Origin: Prorocentrum cordatum
Taxonomy: Eukaryota; Sar; Dinophyceae; Prorocentrales; Prorocentraceae
DNA: 64,000 nucleotides
Direction: 5' to 3'
Assembly (NCBI GenBank): GCA_963575745.1
Contig: CAUYUJ010015024.1
Location: 284,501-348,500, forward strand
Part shown: one piece after another, positions 11,286-20,938 of the stretch
Layout of the letters: every line of letters starts with the position of its first letter
How positions within the stretch are numbered: the first letter of the stretch is position 1
The notes under the pieces: model-generated
What the model was told of the DNA's origin: nothing
What the model saw: only the letters and a program-made list of their open reading frames with translations
Database searches by the model: none
Translations under genes and position numbers: made by a program

Positions 11286-11296
11286 CCCCCCGTCCC
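11286..11296 (-). other. Polypurine tract
   Basis: GGGACGGGGGG on the element strand directly abuts the 3' LTR. This is the expected place for the primer of plus-strand DNA synthesis. Confidence 0.7.
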
Positions 11297-11580
11297 GAAT
11301 CCCGCCCGTGAAGGCAGGACTCGGGAACAGAGGATAGGAATCCGTAACCTCTGAACTCCTTTAGTCCTTAAGTCAGAAAGGCAGCTGAGGCTTAAAAACA
11401 GCGAAGCCACAGCTGCAAAGTGAGGTGAGAAGAGATACCCTAAGTCTCTCTTTCATCCCCAGGCGCACTTTGGCGCCCCCTCGGTGCGCCCCCCAAAACG
11501 CTTCGGCACTCGAGGGAGGGGAAGAATGAGACAAGGGTAGGCGGAGAAAGTAGATCTGAGCATCAAGGCAACATGCAATC

Positions 11581-11603
11581 TGCCTCGCAAGATTTGCGAG
11601 GCA
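11581..11603. other. Perfect 10-bp hairpin
   Basis: TGCCTCGCAA and TTGCGAGGCA are separated by a 3-nt loop (GAT on the plus strand). Confidence 0.8.
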
Positions 11604-11670
11604 GGTGTTGCCACCAGCAAGCAGATTATTCTCGACGCAATATTGTTCAAATTGGTAAAATATGCATGCT

Positions 11671-11696
11671 AAGATCGCGTTGACGAACACAATCTT
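11671..11696 (-). other. Repeated RNA hairpin, copy 1
   Basis: In the element-sense RNA the arms AAGAUUGUGUU and AACGCGAUCUU pair over 11 bp around loop CGUC, using two G-U wobbles. On the opposite strand these would be C-A mismatches, so pairing is preserved only in the element RNA. Confidence 0.65.
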
Positions 11697-11735
11697 GAAA
11701 TGAAACACAAGTCTGCCTAAAAACACGTGTATACT

Positions 11736-11761
11736 AAGATCGCGTTGACGAACGCGATCCT
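11736..11761 (-). other. Repeated RNA hairpin, copy 2
   Basis: It lies 65 bp from copy 1. Arms AGGAUCGCGUU and AACGCGAUCUU pair over 11 bp with one G-U wobble around loop CGUC. Confidence 0.65.
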
Positions 11762-11791
11762 GAAAAGAAACGCAAATCTGTGTAAAGCAAG

Positions 11792-11805
11792 TGTCTGGCC
11801 AGACA
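11792..11805. other. 14-bp perfect palindrome
   Basis: TGTCTGGCCAGACA lies between hairpin copies 2 and 3. As RNA it could serve as a dimerisation-type palindrome, which is speculation. Confidence 0.7.
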
Positions 11806-11810
11806 AAATG

Positions 11811-11828
11811 TCGTGTTGATGAACACGA
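11811..11828 (-). other. Repeated RNA hairpin, copy 3
   Basis: TCGTGTT and AACACGA pair over 7 bp around a CATC loop. Relative to copy 2, one C-G pair has become U-A by change on both sides, a compensatory change. Confidence 0.6.
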
Positions 11829-12035
11829 AAAGAGATGTATAAAAATCTGTTTGGCGACTCCCGTTGGCGTTGCTCCTTAGGAGGCTGCCTCGGTGATCGC
11901 AAAGATATCTATATGTGTGTATGGCCACTTGTGTGAATGATTGAAGTGGCCTAAAGAATATATTAGCCACCGCTCAAGGCGAACTTTGATGAAAGGAAGT
12001 TCTGCTCTTGAGCAGTGGGCCTTGCGGCCGACTCA

Positions 12036-14840
12036 CTACGCGTCGCCGTCCTTGTAGAACCTGCGGTCCCACACCCTCTGGCCGTTGTACGTCGCGTAGC
12101 TTGTCGTAAACGTTTCCCAAGTTGTCCTCGGGATCCAGTTGCGGAACCAATCGTTGTACGCGATATCCTGGATGTACACATACTCGTCGTTGTTGATCGC
12201 AATGTAGATCCAACATTTGATGTAGTAACTCCAGCATCGAAGACCCCAATCGCTGTCTTCGAGATTGTGGCGCCAGTAAGCAGCGTAATCAGATGTACGT
12301 GCTCTCTTGGCGCGCGGCATCGCGGGCGTGTAGTCCTCCGCGACTGAGGCGCTGGATGCAGCGGCGTCGCCAGGAGCAGGGCGCGGCGGCGGGCGCGGCG
12401 GCGGCCGCGGCTCCATGGCGTCATCGGACTGTTGGGAGTGTGTATCTGGATCGGTTCTCATCCCTGTACTACCCCCCCTCTGGTCGGTGTGTGACGGATC
12501 GAGGGAGCCTATCAGTTCGTTGGCAATCGCGGCAAGCTTGCGCTGGGTGAACTGTTCACGGGTTCCGTCCCTTCGAGGGAGAGAAACCGTAATCAGTCCG
12601 CGCGCCTGCCGCGTCTGCCTGTCAATGCGTCCCTCGTTCAGCCACCACTTTCTCCGACCAGCCTGTCCTGTCCTAATACTGACGTCAAGGATGTCCCACG
12701 CGTCGCGCATGTCCTCGACGGTCCAGGGCTTCTTGCCGACATTCACGCGGGCGCCTGTCATCTGATGATGGAACTTGAGGTCGTTGAGAAAGCGTTGTAT
12801 GAGATTGGCGAATGGGTAGTCCAGAGGTCGGTCGTCCTCGGATTCGCCCATTAATCTGCATTCGTGTGCAGGCGGGCTACCGGCTTCGACCCACTTCTGA
12901 TACCTCTTTTTGGACGTATTGGCCAATCTCCGCAACTGATCTTTCTCTGCGCCTATGTGCGATCGCGCACCCGTCATAATGACGCGTGCGCCATCCTTCA
13001 TGTATCTCGCGACCTGGTCCTCGGACAACGTCGTCTTGATCCAGTTCGTCAACTTCTGGAGGTACGCGAGGTCACTCTGCGTGGCGGTGCTCTTACCTGC
13101 GGCGCCTACGGCCACAGTGTATTGCCAACATATATCACAGAGTGTGCCGTCACCTGTGACGATCCCGAGGGGCAGATCTCGACCGCAATTGTTACAGAGC
13201 GGTATGGGATGCAAGATCGTCTCGGGGGCCCCAGCCGAAGTCAGGTGATCGCGGGATCCCCAGCGGGTGTCCTGACCGCGAGCGAGGCTCTGACCGATCT
13301 GATTGATCGCCTCACGATTGATCTCGGTGTTTGGTCTGGAAGCGATCGATCTGCTTAAACCCTCGATCTCGATCCGAGACAACCTTTCCCCTGGCAGCCC
13401 TTTGTACTCTATCTTGACGTTGTCGGTATCCTCAGTACCGCCATGGCATACGTTCTCCTCACGAAGACGGCGAGCCTGCTTCTGCAAGGTAGCCTCGTTG
13501 TCGCCCTCCTCGCGAATGAGTCCCGTCTGCTCGGCTATGATACGTACCATAGTCTCCTGATCGGGAGCTGCAGACGCAACACTGCCTGGGTCCTGGGGAA
13601 TATCCTGCTCAGCGCCTTCCTCTCGAGGCGCAGCAGGTGTTTCCACCAGCTCTTCCCGCGCAGGAAAATCTGGATTACCGTATGTCGCAGTGCAATTGTT
13701 GAATAGGTCACGCAATGCTTGAAGTGCAGGATGGTTGTCATGGATGACTTCCTTGGCGAAATCTGGTAGTTCCACAATACTATATTTCAAGATGTTCTGG
13801 TATACTTTGGAAATCCATTGAAAGATGCCGGTGGTCGACTCCTCGATAGTCTCAGGGTCGAGGTAGTGTGCCAACTTTTTGAAGAAATGATCTGCACCAC
13901 AATTGGGTAAGTCACGTGCCCATTTGTGGGTATGATTGTAGTTCAATTGGTATGACTCCGCATTCCATGCTTTCGATCCAAATCGAATTTCAAATTGTAA
14001 ATGTGACTGAATTTTGTCCATTACGATTCTGTCTGCGCCACTGTGTATCTCGATGATCTGCCTCATCTTGATCATAGGCGAATCCACCAACAACGCCGAT
14101 GTCCAACAATACACGCGGCAATCATCAGATTGTCTAATCCATCTTGAATCCTCGTCGGGGTCGTAATCTGGATGGTCAAGGAAATTCGATGGCGGATCAA
14201 TGATGTTATCGAGGATGCTTGCCTCGATCTGCTCTTCTGCTTGGATGTCTGCCGAGAGGTCTGCTCTCATGTTGTCGTTCGCAGCTTTCTCATCTGCAGT
14301 GAGAGCGATATTTGATATGTCTACGATTACGGTGATCAGTGGATCCTGCGATGATGCTGTACCCTGTCGAGGAATGTCGCCCGTCTGAGCGTTGTCCTCG
14401 GCAGGTGTGGCCACCAGCTCGTATGGATCAGGTGTCCGTGGAGCGGGCCTTCTTGGTGGTGTACGCGGAATACGTGGTCTATGGATGCTAGGCATTCCAA
14501 GGTATGGTAAGCTGCCGCTATCCTTGTGCTGCAGCATCTCCTCGCTGCATGATGTCGGGCCTTTCAGGGCAGTCTCCATCCATGTTGGATCAATGGCGTG
14601 TTCTTCGATACGAATCGGTGATGCAAATACAACGCCCTTGAGGGGCATGCTTTTGTCATTATACCAGATGTTTACCCATCGTAAACCGTAGTTGAGAATA
14701 GGTACTTGTACCGCAAAGAACTTGTCGAAGATGCCGAAATGGATGATTGGACCATATATGTGTCCCTTGGACAAGGCAATCTTGGTATTGTGATTGCCTT
14801 TGGGCCAGTGGTTGTCGTAGTGGAAGCATTTGGTAGAACC
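12036..14840 (-). CDS. Accessory frame, C-terminal part (about 912 codons), unknown function
   Basis: This open stretch lies in exactly the same frame as the preceding 1,536-codon ORF and is separated from it only by a TAG (14841-14843), so the two were probably one protein. There is no ATG near its start: the frame simply continues after the stop, and the first usable alternative start near 14774 is TTG. Visible features are a proline/arginine-rich segment near residue 110, acidic stretches, and a pair of CxxC motifs, CNNCGRDLPLG and CDICWQY (coded at about 13120-13205), which look like a zinc ribbon. A proline-arginine stretch (PPPRPPPRP) and a Trp/Tyr-rich C-terminus follow. I recognise no family. 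The intact length beside a damaged pol is notable. Confidence 0.6.
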   Translation of the reverse strand, partial: GSTKCFHYDNHWPKGNHNTKIALSKGHIYGPIIHFGIFDKFFAVQVPILNYGLRWVNIWYNDKSMPLKGVVFASPIRIEEHAIDPTWMETALKGPTSCSEEMLQHKDSGSLPYLGMPSIHRPRIPRTPPRRPAPRTPDPYELVATPAEDNAQTGDIPRQGTASSQDPLITVIVDISNIALTADEKAANDNMRADLSADIQAEEQIEASILDNIIDPPSNFLDHPDYDPDEDSRWIRQSDDCRVYCWTSALLVDSPMIKMRQIIEIHSGADRIVMDKIQSHLQFEIRFGSKAWNAESYQLNYNHTHKWARDLPNCGADHFFKKLAHYLDPETIEESTTGIFQWISKVYQNILKYSIVELPDFAKEVIHDNHPALQALRDLFNNCTATYGNPDFPAREELVETPAAPREEGAEQDIPQDPGSVASAAPDQETMVRIIAEQTGLIREEGDNEATLQKQARRLREENVCHGGTEDTDNVKIEYKGLPGERLSRIEIEGLSRSIASRPNTEINREAINQIGQSLARGQDTRWGSRDHLTSAGAPETILHPIPLCNNCGRDLPLGIVTGDGTLCDICWQYTVAVGAAGKSTATQSDLAYLQKLTNWIKTTLSEDQVARYMKDGARVIMTGARSHIGAEKDQLRRLANTSKKRYQKWVEAGSPPAHECRLMGESEDDRPLDYPFANLIQRFLNDLKFHHQMTGARVNVGKKPWTVEDMRDAWDILDVSIRTGQAGRRKWWLNEGRIDRQTRQARGLITVSLPRRDGTREQFTQRKLAAIANELIGSLDPSHTDQRGGSTGMRTDPDTHSQQSDDAMEPRPPPRPPPRPAPGDAAASSASVAEDYTPAMPRAKRARTSDYAAYWRHNLEDSDWGLRCWSYYIKCWIYIAINNDEYVYIQDIAYNDWFRNWIPRTTWETFTTSYATYNGQRVWDRRFYKDGDA

Positions 14841-17800
14841 CTAATTCTTAATGACAATGAAGTCGCCCATTCGAACATCGTTAAATGCAGGACGACGATC
14901 CCAATATTTTTGCATGATCTTTGATGTGATTGGTCGAAGAGCTTCACGACAATGTGACAATGCAATTAACCATTCTTTATCATCTGCTTTGTGATTGGTC
15001 TCCTGAATCATAGCGCGTACTATTTGCTCGTCCAAGGCGTCCTCTGCGGATGTACGGCCAGCAGGGGTTCCCCCCGGCCTGGCCGAGGGTGCTGATGCTG
15101 GCGTCATCCTTGGAGGCTCCATGTCGTGGTCGGGGTCGATAGGTGCCAATCCAGGTGGGTCGTCAATAAGTTCTCCAGGGAGGCAGGCGCAAGTCTCGTA
15201 CTTGCTCAATGGCTCTCTGGCTGCCAATGGCGGGTAGTCCCATGGGTCGCCGTCTGGCCACAACTGCTGGTCATGCATGTGGTGTGGTTTGAGGCGGCGA
15301 ATTGCAATAATTGCCGCAGCGGGTACCACGTCCTCAGTCATGATAGCGCCCTGAGCACCCAAGCAAAATCTGCAACCTGCTTTTGTGGCGATTTCCATGT
15401 TGATCACCAGCTCGACTTCGTTCTTGTAGCTGTTGAACTTGTACGATTCCACTGAAGTATGTGGGTTCTTTTGAACATTGTTCAAATATGTGCTAGAACT
15501 GAAGAATGCCTCAGATCGCTGCGATGGTTTGTAATTTCTGTCTCTCTGAGAATGTGGTTCAACATATCCAGGGATGGTCCCTGTCTTCAATATGTTCTTC
15601 CAGGCACGGGATGCTGTGCCATGATGGAGATACTTGATATCTGTCCACTGTAAGCTCTCCCATCCCATATTCCATGGCTTTGAAGATGGGTTGACACAAC
15701 TGTGACCACCAACGCACCAAATAGCAATAACGCTGTTCCAGTCGAAAGTGCTGGGGTCACCTCCGTCAGGGCTCGGCTTGGCGTATATCTCGATTCTGTT
15801 TTTCTGCGGGTCAATATGCTTCTGGAACGCACGAATAATGAATATCGGATAGTAGTCGTTCCAATCGGTGTATCCATCATTTTCACCGTCTTTCTTGAAA
15901 TGTGCCACTGCCGCTTCCATGGATGGTCCATTGTGTCTTTCTTTGCGATCTCGGAATTTCCATTCGACCATTTCTTTAAATGATTTCCAATTGCTTGGAA
16001 TCTTCCAATCATTCTTTGTTGTTTTGTCCCAGATATTAATACGTCTGTCATGAAATTGGTTGATCCAAAACTTTTTGTAGTGAATCTCGTGGCGTAACAT
16101 AGTCGTGATGTCTTTGCTCATGTATTTGTTTGTTCCCAGCCATTCTTCATCAATTAGCTCAGGACCATAACGTACATCGTCGTAATGTGGCAATGGTATC
16201 CATTTCCACTCTGGGAAACAACCAGATTGTGCAATATCAGGCGCATGAGCTATCACACTATCATCATGCAGTAGCTGCTCGTACCATTCCTGGTCTCCCA
16301 TGCAGGCAAATCCATTGGTCGCTTTCGTGCCCCGCAACATTGGGCACATGTATGGATGGTCATCTTTGACGCCTGCTTGTAGCTTCCACTCGCGGCTAGT
16401 GCATGAGTTGTCGAAGATCCCGATCTTGCTGGTATCCTCGTGCAGGGAACGCTCACAGCTGTCCTGCCATGACAATATATTCATCTCATGTGGAGAAGGC
16501 TCCTCCTCGGCAGGAGTTGCCTCCAACTCCATTGCCTCAAGGTCGGTGCCGTCATCAGGGATCGGTACCGCCTCAGCTTTTGGGAGCTGATCTGCTGGTT
16601 GTTGTTCTGCTTTAGGCTCTGGAGTCGATGGTTGCGACGCTTTTATCGATTGCGGTCCAGGTTGCAGTGGATCAGGCAATGGGCCTGGTGGGGCTGGCTG
16701 TGCTATGTCATCAGCTGCCTTCCATACGGATGTAGGAACATTAGGGTCATGACCCAAAGCAACTCGATCCAGTGCATTCTGTTTGAAGAATGATTTGCAT
16801 GCCTCGATGTTCTTCTCGTTCTCGGCAGCTGGGCCGATGCGGTGAGAAGACAATCTGTTTTCTTCTGCAATGAGTCTTGATTTGGTCGCATTATCGTCTC
16901 CATCCAAGTCTTTGATCTGATGTAAGAATTGCTCGAATACAACCCAAGTAACTGCATGTGCATCTTCAACAGTTTTGACGATCTTGGGTTCTAGAAGTTC
17001 ATCTTTCTCAAGAGAATGCCAAGATGCCCAAGCCCCAGGGTATTCTTTGATCAACAGCATAAGGTACTGGAATAAGTCGTTGTATGCAATAACCCATGGA
17101 TCATTATCAGGAAGGGTTTGGTCAGGATCGCCAGGGTCAGGTGCTGGCGTACGCGTCGACCTTCCAGGAGTCGGCTCAGTCGTGTCGCCCGTCTCGGCAG
17201 GCAGTGATGCCGGCAATGTGCCCTCGGCACATGACGCCATCCACGCACAATGAGCCATCTCGTTTGCCGTCTGTGTCATCAACGTTGTGAGGCTGAGGTC
17301 TCTTTTCCATTCGTTTGTCAACTTTTCTCTGAAGTCGAGGGCTGCCATGATCTCTTTGGCCTGCGTGTAGGCCTGGTTGTCCGTGACGGAAGTCAGCAAT
17401 GGCGGCCTGAATGGATATGGCTGAGAAGGAAGAGACTGTATCAAGGCGCAAAAATTGCGATAGCATACTGCGTCGCAGAATTGCGTTGTAAACATTGCCA
17501 TGTTGTGGTTGTTCTGTTTGGCGTGCCAAGCCTGTGGGGTAACCCTGTCGTACGTATCCACCCAATGGTCGGATGGAAGAACAGTGATACCACGGTTCTG
17601 CATGATAGTGATCAAGTCGCTCGTGTGGTGATCAAAGTTCGGGTGTACGCCCCATTGCGCTGCTTTTCCAGGTCCCATGACCGTGGGGCAGCGGAAATAC
17701 TGCATCACATCGACAAAACGTGATACGTCCACGAGCACGTGCACGGGCATGAGCGTCGGGACGCCGCCCTCACATTCCATCTTTTGGAGCTCGTGTACGT

Positions 17801-19451
17801 TGGTAGGAGCACGACTGTGATGTCGGCGCATGTCGATGGTGTTCTGTCCAGGATTGGCACATGCGATGTCGTTCGCGCTCCATACGACCATGGCATTGAG
17901 TCCCCTGTGATAGTGTCTTTGTTTCATGGATGATGGGAAATCATTGGCCCAATATTCCCAGATGGTCTCGTTCAACTCGCGCCACTTCTTGATAGAAGCG
18001 TTGTCGCTTTGAAACATGAGGCCTCTGGCTTCGCGGATCTTCCTGATCATATTGCGCTGCTCGAGAGTGTTCTCAAACTGATTGTTGAGAAGAGCGTTGG
18101 TACGGCTTTCCTCTTTCTCGAAACGTTGCTTGCGTAGTTCCTCCATTCCGTATCGTACGCCTTCATAACCAGCTTCAGGCAAGAGAACGCAATATTGACC
18201 AATCGGCGTGTCATTCTGTCGGAACCATTCCCTGTAATTGCCAAAAAAGAATGCCCACATCATGATGTCGTCGCGGATCATGGCCGACAGGTGCTCAAGA
18301 GTAGCGCCTCCCATGTATTCCGCGCGGTTAAGGCACGGCATGAATAGCGGTACAAGAGCAGTATTTGATGCTTTGGCGAGGTCGATTCTCTTCTGGGCAG
18401 CGTTGAGCTCGTCGATGCCGAAAGTGGGGTACTTCTTGTGTGTTGCACCCTTAGCCCCTTTCCTCGGATGCATGATCCACGTTGAATCAGTATATAAGTT
18501 GGTCCATTTGTACGCGTGACCCGATGGCCCAAATGCATGATGTAATAGTAGTCCCAAGTCCTCTTGTATGAGGGAGTGCCACCCACTGTCTGACAATAGG
18601 GTAGAAACCAAGCGACCACCACAGAAAGCACTGTATTTTGCGTGGTCCAGCTCAAATGGGTCAACATCATTGCCAGGAGTCATGCCAGGTTCATTCGAAC
18701 CCATCTGGTCAGCAGCTTCGCCGAAGAAGTCGTCGCCCTCGTTGTATGGTGTCCAACGGTAGGTACGCTCTGTATCTTGTGGATCATCCAATATCGCCAC
18801 CCAACCATTCGGATGGTCGGATGGTGTTGCCACCGTCTTGGAGTTTGATCCGATACTTCCAAAGCCTCCACGCGCAGTCAACCATGTAGTAAGCTTGCGG
18901 CGGAACTTCTTTGTTTGGGTAAGGTCGGAAAATGCTCTCGTGTTGGTGACCAAGTTATCTTCGACGATGTGACCGATGTGTCCAGATGTATCCGATGTCC
19001 TGGCGATGCCAGGTGGACGAGTAGGTAGCTTGGCCATTGCACGGTCAGTTTTAGGAGCATAGCATGGCGTTGCCAATCCATTCTGGTATACATCGGATGG
19101 TGCACTCAGACCATTGTTGTAATATCTTTGCGTATCCGTAACGCTGTCCTCGGTGTATTGTCCCAGAACTGCACTGCCAATTTTGGACCAATCGTTGTGA
19201 ATCATCATCCACTCCGTCTTCAGTATCATTGTAGTAAAGTTTGATGGTGGACATTTGCGGTCTGATCCTGGGATCGTCGCATTCAAATGATCATGTAGTC
19301 CACGAACACTGTCTTGTACTGAAGGATTACGATTGAAAAGGCTGGAAATCATACACATAGCACGCATGAATGATAGCCACGGCGTAGCTGTGAACGTGTT
19401 GTACTCGTAGTTGGCGTTGCCGCCGACGGATCCACTCTCGTGCTGGCCCAT
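14841..19451 (-). CDS. Accessory ORF, 1,536 codons, with Tpt1/KptA-like domain
   Basis: The ATG at 19451 follows an in-frame TAA. The N-terminal two thirds is unrecognised, except that MVVWSANDI (about residue 521) faintly resembles an SGNH-hydrolase block. Between about 850 and 1010 it is proline/glutamate-rich. Residues about 1110-1395 match the RNA 2'-phosphotransferase (Tpt1/KptA) layout: LRHE (R1120, H1121), IRAFQKH (R1207, H1212), HHGTASRAW (H1277-G1278-T1279), QRSEAFFSSS (R1312) and GAIMTEDVVP (near 1370). In that family an Arg-His-Arg-Arg set binds the RNA 2'-phosphate and NAD+ and moves the phosphate to NAD+. All four can be placed here. The protein overlaps the RNase H tail by about 100 bp in another frame. 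Activity and substrate are unknown. A related ADP-ribosyltransferase is possible. Confidence 0.7.
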   Translation of the reverse strand: MGQHESGSVGGNANYEYNTFTATPWLSFMRAMCMISSLFNRNPSVQDSVRGLHDHLNATIPGSDRKCPPSNFTTMILKTEWMMIHNDWSKIGSAVLGQYTEDSVTDTQRYYNNGLSAPSDVYQNGLATPCYAPKTDRAMAKLPTRPPGIARTSDTSGHIGHIVEDNLVTNTRAFSDLTQTKKFRRKLTTWLTARGGFGSIGSNSKTVATPSDHPNGWVAILDDPQDTERTYRWTPYNEGDDFFGEAADQMGSNEPGMTPGNDVDPFELDHAKYSAFCGGRLVSTLLSDSGWHSLIQEDLGLLLHHAFGPSGHAYKWTNLYTDSTWIMHPRKGAKGATHKKYPTFGIDELNAAQKRIDLAKASNTALVPLFMPCLNRAEYMGGATLEHLSAMIRDDIMMWAFFFGNYREWFRQNDTPIGQYCVLLPEAGYEGVRYGMEELRKQRFEKEESRTNALLNNQFENTLEQRNMIRKIREARGLMFQSDNASIKKWRELNETIWEYWANDFPSSMKQRHYHRGLNAMVVWSANDIACANPGQNTIDMRRHHSRAPTNVHELQKMECEGGVPTLMPVHVLVDVSRFVDVMQYFRCPTVMGPGKAAQWGVHPNFDHHTSDLITIMQNRGITVLPSDHWVDTYDRVTPQAWHAKQNNHNMAMFTTQFCDAVCYRNFCALIQSLPSQPYPFRPPLLTSVTDNQAYTQAKEIMAALDFREKLTNEWKRDLSLTTLMTQTANEMAHCAWMASCAEGTLPASLPAETGDTTEPTPGRSTRTPAPDPGDPDQTLPDNDPWVIAYNDLFQYLMLLIKEYPGAWASWHSLEKDELLEPKIVKTVEDAHAVTWVVFEQFLHQIKDLDGDDNATKSRLIAEENRLSSHRIGPAAENEKNIEACKSFFKQNALDRVALGHDPNVPTSVWKAADDIAQPAPPGPLPDPLQPGPQSIKASQPSTPEPKAEQQPADQLPKAEAVPIPDDGTDLEAMELEATPAEEEPSPHEMNILSWQDSCERSLHEDTSKIGIFDNSCTSREWKLQAGVKDDHPYMCPMLRGTKATNGFACMGDQEWYEQLLHDDSVIAHAPDIAQSGCFPEWKWIPLPHYDDVRYGPELIDEEWLGTNKYMSKDITTMLRHEIHYKKFWINQFHDRRINIWDKTTKNDWKIPSNWKSFKEMVEWKFRDRKERHNGPSMEAAVAHFKKDGENDGYTDWNDYYPIFIIRAFQKHIDPQKNRIEIYAKPSPDGGDPSTFDWNSVIAIWCVGGHSCVNPSSKPWNMGWESLQWTDIKYLHHGTASRAWKNILKTGTIPGYVEPHSQRDRNYKPSQRSEAFFSSSTYLNNVQKNPHTSVESYKFNSYKNEVELVINMEIATKAGCRFCLGAQGAIMTEDVVPAAAIIAIRRLKPHHMHDQQLWPDGDPWDYPPLAAREPLSKYETCACLPGELIDDPPGLAPIDPDHDMEPPRMTPASAPSARPGGTPAGRTSAEDALDEQIVRAMIQETNHKADDKEWLIALSHCREALRPITSKIMQKYWDRRPAFNDVRMGDFIVIKN

Positions 19452-20365
19452 TTCTTAGCCTCGACGGACGCGAAGCGGGCAAGTTCACGGATAGAAGACT
19501 CGTCGGGTACGCGAAGATCAAATTCTCCGCTCCGATCGGCACGCTGTTGATGTATGTATATGTAACCATCTTCGGGATCACGAGGACGACCAGTTTGAGC
19601 GTGGTACGCGAAGCCCACGCGGTCATCGTCCCCGGCGTTCGGGTCGTACTCCTTGTCGTAGCCGATGGGCCAGCCGACGAGGTTGAGCGGCTGTGCCTGA
19701 TCCATCTCGTGGATGGAGGGGTCGGGATTAGAACCGATCTCACTTATTTTCGCCTCGCAAGCGGCAAACAGGATGCTTGTAAGCTTTGCAGCTCGAGTCG
19801 TAAAATTGCTGCGGTGTGAACGAATAATCAATGTCCTAACTCTCTCTGCATCTCGTTGAGGTGAGGGAGGATGGCGGGGATGTCTACCGTGCGGTGAACG
19901 TGCGCGTGAACGAGGTGTGCGCGACGCAGTATCTGCGGCTGGTACGCCAATGTGGTACATGCATGCACATAGTCCCTCGTGGCTAGCTTGCCCAACACAC
20001 TGAAATCCGCATTCTGATCCTACATCGCCCCATCTTTCTTTTTCCGTCAGCAATATCTTGCATATTTCTGGGCATCCATTCAATTTAGGAGGTTCCGCTT
20101 CATGAGGTAAACCGTCGGGCCTCCGAGGCCCTCGTATCGGCGGACATTGTATCGGAGTAACAGGAAAAATAAGCGAGTGTTCCAAGAGGTCCTTCCAAAG
20201 GTCTGCTTTCTTGGTCTCGAAATGTTTGGTCATCATATCTGCGATCTGCTCTTTTGTTCCTACATATTTAAGCTCGATATGTTCAATTTGGCATGTTTCG
20301 CATATCCAATCCAGATTGATACGATGAGTACGATGAAGATGACGAAGTGCTGGTGTACGTCCCTT
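19349..20365 (-). pseudogene. RNase H tail and C-terminal extension of Pol
   Basis: In the RNase H frame after the TAA at 20366-20368, the translation goes on with the copia-type end of Pol. It includes GRTPALRHLHRTHRINLDWI, then QIADMMTKHFETK, the usual ADxxTK block that closes copia polyproteins. The frame continues a further 270 codons with a Cys/His cluster (CGFQCVGQASHEGLCAC), an Arg/Pro/Ser-rich stretch and an acidic region. It then overlaps the accessory ORF in a different frame. The extension beyond the TK block is unusual for copia and unrecognised. Confidence 0.7.
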
Positions 20366-20938
20366 TTAGGCAATTTTGATAACGGCCTGGTTGTCCTCCA
20401 GGACGATAAATCGTACTTTCGGTGCACTGATCTCTGGAGCTGGCTCTGGATCCACGTGTAGTACAGTGCCTTCATGGGATATTGTACGTCTTTTTGGAGT
20501 CGTAGGTAAATCCGTATTTAGCGGTAGTTGCCTACGGCTAGGAGAAGATCCCCGAGTAGGGGGCGCCTTGCGAGGCGATGGTTTACGCTTCTTTTTGGCT
20601 GCCAATATGGGACACATCGCCGGGTCAACGTGTCGATGGCAACTCAGGCATGCATTCTTCTCTTTGCATGTTTTGGCAACTCCCACCACGGCTTCCCAGA
20701 ATGATAGTAGTGGTAACCCTTCCAGTCGTAGTGCGGAATCGAGAGCAACAATCTCCGATTCAGTTGATGAATGTGAAACAACCGTTTGTTTCTTACATAC
20801 AGCGTTGACTGGAAAGAACGTATTGGGTCCAACAAGCGCAGCAAAAACACCGGTAGTCGATTTGGATGATGTAATGCAACCAGCGAACGAGGCGTCAGTG
20901 AAGAGCATGATGGATAACTTGTCTGACGAATCGCCTAT
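20366..20938 (-). CDS. RNase H domain of copia Pol
   Basis: Degrades the RNA strand of the RNA-DNA hybrid during reverse transcription. Visible blocks are LFTDASFAGC, SKSTTGVFAAL, KKQTVVSHSSTESEIVALD and LEDNQAV, with the acidic residues of the copia RNase H in place. It is in the same frame as RT and separated from it by a TGA (20939-20941), after which translation continues IGDSSDKLSIM. The ORF has a K/R/P/S-rich insertion between the last two blocks and is then cut by TAA at 20366-20368 inside the domain. Either a nonsense mutation or recoding would explain this. Confidence 0.85.
   Translation of the reverse strand: MGDSSDKLSIMLFTDASFAGCITSSKSTTGVFAALVGPNTFFPVNAVCKKQTVVSHSSTESEIVALDSALRLEGLPLLSFWEAVVGVAKTCKEKNACLSCHRHVDPAMCPILAAKKKRKPSPRKAPPTRGSSPSRRQLPLNTDLPTTPKRRTISHEGTVLHVDPEPAPEISAPKVRFIVLEDNQAVIKIA

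Larger units (their letters stand above)
11297..12035 (-). other. 3' untranslated region of the giant copia element, rich in hairpins
   Basis: About 740 bp lies between the stop of the accessory frame and the polypurine tract. It has no convincing ORF but holds at least five strong inverted repeats, annotated separately. The density of palindromes and their repetition suggest a structured RNA segment, possibly for packaging, dimerisation or stability. That function is inference. Confidence 0.6.

Noticed and set aside
14392-18519. Plus-strand ORFs of 60-130 codons inside the copia element
   Set aside because: Shadows of the accessory protein frame on the minus strand.
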